Shown piece by piece: positions 43,630-45,974 of a stretch of DNA of 45,974 bases. This DNA comes from Candidatus Nealsoniibacteriota bacterium (GTDB lineage: Bacteria > Patescibacteriota > Minisyncoccia > Minisyncoccales > PWPS01): NCBI GenBank assembly GCA_003555075.1, contig PWHW01000007.1, positions 1 to 45,974 on the forward strand. The letters are read 5' to 3'. The notes beneath the pieces were generated by a model, which did no database searches, was not told the origin of the DNA, and saw only the letters and a program-made list of their open reading frames with translations. The stretch's first letter is position 1, and each line of letters starts with the position of its first letter. The translations under genes and the position numbers were made by a program.

Positions 43630-45723
43630 CTACTCAAGATGGAACTTCTTCTCAAGAGAGTCCACTCTTCTTTTTAAAAGATGGTGTTCTTTAAGTTCGG
43701 GGTCTTGAGAGAGTACCTCCTTTGCTTCGCTTCTTGCTTCTTCTACTAGTTCTCTGTCCTTCAGTGCTTCCATGGTAAAATCGGGGGATCCCCACTGTCT
43801 TTTTCCTACGAAATCTCCGGGTCCGCGGATCTCCAGATCTTTTTCGGCAAGTTGAAAACCGTTATCTGATTCCAGGAGAGCTTTCAATCTCTCTTTTGTT
43901 CTTCCGGTGTGGGAGCTTGTGAATAAAAAGCAATAAGATTGAAACTCTCCCCTTCCCACTCTTCCTCTGAACTGATGAAGTTGGGAAAGACCGAACATCT
44001 CAGCTCCCTCTATTACCATTACACTCGCGTTCTTTATATCTATTCCAACTTCGATTACAGAGGGGGAAACAAGAATATCTATCTTTTTGCTTTTAAAATC
44101 CTTCATTACTTTCTCTTTTTCCGTGGACTTCATTTTACCGTGAAGCAATTCCACTCTGAGGTCCGGAAAAACCTCTTCGTCAAGCCTTTCTTTTTCCTTT
44201 TCCACGGATTTTAATCCCGCCCATGGCGATTCATTGTCCTCGGATTCCTCTATTCGTGGACAGATAAAGAAAGCTTGCCTTCCTTTCTCGATCTCTTTCC
44301 CTATGAAGTGGTAAGCTTCTTTTCTTTTTTTGGGAGATATGATTCGAGTTATCACTTTTTTTCTCTCTTTTGGTAGTTCATTTATCACGGAAAGATCCAG
44401 GTCGCCATAGACAGTAAGAGTAAGTGTTCTTGGAATGGGAGTGGCTGTCATGGAAAGAAGGTGAGGGACTCGACCGTCATCTTTGAGACATAGTTTTGAT
44501 CTCTGTTCCACGCCGAAACGGTGTTGTTCATCCAAGACAACAAGTCCCAAGTTCTTGAATTTTACTTCTTCTTGAATAAGAGCATGAGTTCCCACGAGCA
44601 GACTCAATTCTCCTTTTTTTACCTTCTCGACAAGTTTCTTTCTTGATATTTCCAATGTATCACCTTTCAGTTTATTTGATCGCAATTTATCCTTTTTTCC
44701 GGTAAGCAGCCCTACATCGATTTTAAATCTCCAGAGAAGTTTTGAGATCTCATCAAAGTGTTGTCGCGAGAGCACTCCCGTGGGGGCCATGAATGCTACT
44801 TGATAGCCGCCTTTTATAACCGAAAGAGCTGCTATTATTGCCACAACTGTTTTTCCGGAGCCTACATCTCCCTCAAGAAGTCTGTTCATGGGAAAGTCTT
44901 TCTCCAAATCCTTTATTATTTGCCAAGCCGCTTTTTTTTGAGCGTTTGTCAAGTCAAAAGGAAGATCGGAAACAAGTTTTTGTATTTCTTTTATCTTTAT
45001 GTCTACGGGAACACTCTTTCTTTTTCCAAGGACCATTTTTTGCTTTACAAGAAAAAGCTGCAACAAGAATATCCTTTCAAAAGAAAGCCTTTCTTGCGCT
45101 TTTTTAAGTGAATCCCAGGATCTTGGGAAGTGTATTTCCTTTAATGCTTCTTCAAGGGTGTATAACTGCTTCTTTTTTATTACCTCCTTGGGAAGTGTTT
45201 CTTGGATTTTTGATTCCAAAGTTTTTAAAAGCGGCGCTATGATCGATCTTAACCATCGCGATGACAATCCTTTTGTTTCAGGATAAACGGGAGTTATGCC
45301 GATATCTGCATACATTCCTTTTGTTCTTTCGTAGTAGGGGTTAACAAACTGCACTCCCTCTCTTGAATAACTTGCTTTTCCGGAAAGCAACAATTCTTCT
45401 CCTTCTTTTAGGTTTTTTGCAAGATAGGGTTGATTCAAGAAAACAGCCTTCATTTCTCCTGTTCCGTCTTTTATTGTGATCTCTGAAAAGGGTATTCTAC
45501 GACGAAGGGTTCTCCCCGTACTTATTCTTAGAATTTTTCCTCTTATAGTGTATCTTCCTTCCGAGTATATGGAGGAAATGGAAGTCGTTTCGGAAAGGTC
45601 CTCATAGCGAGAGGGAAAATAATACAAAAGATCCCCCACCGTTCTTATTTTGAGGTTCTTTAGTTTGCTTTCATAGGAAGATCCTATGTTCGGTATTTTG
45701 GAAACGGGGGTAGAGAAAGCCAT
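43630..45723 (-). CDS. recG: ATP-dependent DNA helicase RecG
   Basis: LLEGDVGSGKTVVAIIAAL, VLDEQHRFGVEQR, SMTATPIPRTLTLTVYGDLDLSVI, GRVGRGEFQSYCFL. ORF-track start lies within a tRNA; MAFSTPVSKIPNIG at 45723 is the likely start. Confidence 0.94.
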   Translation of the reverse strand: MAFSTPVSKIPNIGSSYESKLKNLKIRTVGDLLYYFPSRYEDLSETTSISSIYSEGRYTIRGKILRISTGRTLRRRIPFSEITIKDGTGEMKAVFLNQPYLAKNLKEGEELLLSGKASYSREGVQFVNPYYERTKGMYADIGITPVYPETKGLSSRWLRSIIAPLLKTLESKIQETLPKEVIKKKQLYTLEEALKEIHFPRSWDSLKKAQERLSFERIFLLQLFLVKQKMVLGKRKSVPVDIKIKEIQKLVSDLPFDLTNAQKKAAWQIIKDLEKDFPMNRLLEGDVGSGKTVVAIIAALSVIKGGYQVAFMAPTGVLSRQHFDEISKLLWRFKIDVGLLTGKKDKLRSNKLKGDTLEISRKKLVEKVKKGELSLLVGTHALIQEEVKFKNLGLVVLDEQHRFGVEQRSKLCLKDDGRVPHLLSMTATPIPRTLTLTVYGDLDLSVINELPKERKKVITRIISPKKRKEAYHFIGKEIEKGRQAFFICPRIEESEDNESPWAGLKSVEKEKERLDEEVFPDLRVELLHGKMKSTEKEKVMKDFKSKKIDILVSPSVIEVGIDIKNASVMVIEGAEMFGLSQLHQFRGRVGRGEFQSYCFLFTSSHTGRTKERLKALLESDNGFQLAEKDLEIRGPGDFVGKRQWGSPDFTMEALKDRELVEEARSEAKEVLSQDPELKEHHLLKRRVDSLEKKFHLE

Positions 45724-45725
45724 AT

Positions 45726-45801
45726 TGGCGTGCCCGAGAGGATTTGAACCTCTGACCTCTTCCTCCGCAGGGAAGCGCTCTATCCGCTGAGCTACGGGCA
45801 C
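45726..45801 (-). tRNA. tRNA-Arg(GCG), CCA encoded
   Basis: Reverse complement GTGCCCG...CTTCC-CTGCGGA-GGAAG...CGGGCAC G CCA; anticodon GCG. Confidence 0.88.
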
Positions 45802-45862
45802 TTTAAAAGAACCCTTTTAAGGGCATTGCAATTATAACTAAAGCTTTTCTTTGTTGCAACTA

Positions 45863-45893
45863 AAAAACCGCCGGAGAGCACCGGCGGTTTTTC
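45863..45893. terminator. Intrinsic terminator
   Basis: aaaaaccgccgg-agagca-ccggcggttttt. Confidence 0.8.
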
Positions 45894-45904
45894 ATCAATG
45901 ATCC

Positions 45905-45974
45905 CTACCAGGGAGTGATGGGCTCCCAATCGGGAAGGTCGTGTTTTGTCTTGCATTCCCCGAGCTCTATTATC
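45905..45974 (-). CDS. C-terminal end of an unidentified protein running off the window
   Basis: Minus strand reads ...IIELGECKTKHDLPDWEPITPW* ending at TAG (45905-45907), followed by a strong terminator. Confidence 0.5.
   Translation of the reverse strand, partial: IIELGECKTKHDLPDWEPITPW

Noticed and set aside
43939-45286. Plus-strand ORFs antisense to recG and valS (e.g. 44758-45111, 41209-41715)
   Set aside because: Long antisense ORFs without recognisable protein features, fully explained by coding sequence of recG and valS.
1-45974. CRISPR arrays, IS elements, restriction or toxin-antitoxin defence modules
   Set aside because: No regularly spaced repeats, transposase motifs or typical defence proteins were found.

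Overview
This 46 kb chromosomal window looks like a Patescibacteria/CPR (probably Parcubacteria-like) genome around its replication origin. That assignment is inferred from streamlined housekeeping proteins, K/E-rich proteins and gene content; no search was run. Core genes are rpmH-rnpA-yidC-jag, dnaA, dnaN, a class A PBP, ruvC-yebC-ruvB, a PilB/GspE-type ATPase, tsaE, infB, rplS, rluD-like, ftsH, rpsA-like, gyrA, valS, tsaD and recG. I read 16 tRNA genes, including unusual tRNA-Ile(UAU) and tRNA-Arg(GCG). rpmH (44 aa) is missing from the supplied ORF track. The most unusual content is a type IV secretion-like locus at about 4.6-15.0 kb. It has a PrgI/VirB3-like protein, a VirB4/TraC ATPase with a separate N-terminal-like protein, a TrbL/VirB6-like channel protein, and two large proteins whose N-termini are VirB2/TrbC-like two-TM pilin modules. 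In both, the pilin module is fused to a putative beta/gamma-crystallin-like extracellular region. One then continues into Ig-like domains and the other into a C39-like papain-fold peptidase. Three further stand-alone pilin-like proteins lie downstream of gyrA (37.9-39.1 kb). At the left edge is a tandemly triplicated small-module gene family. All family calls come from reading motifs by eye.
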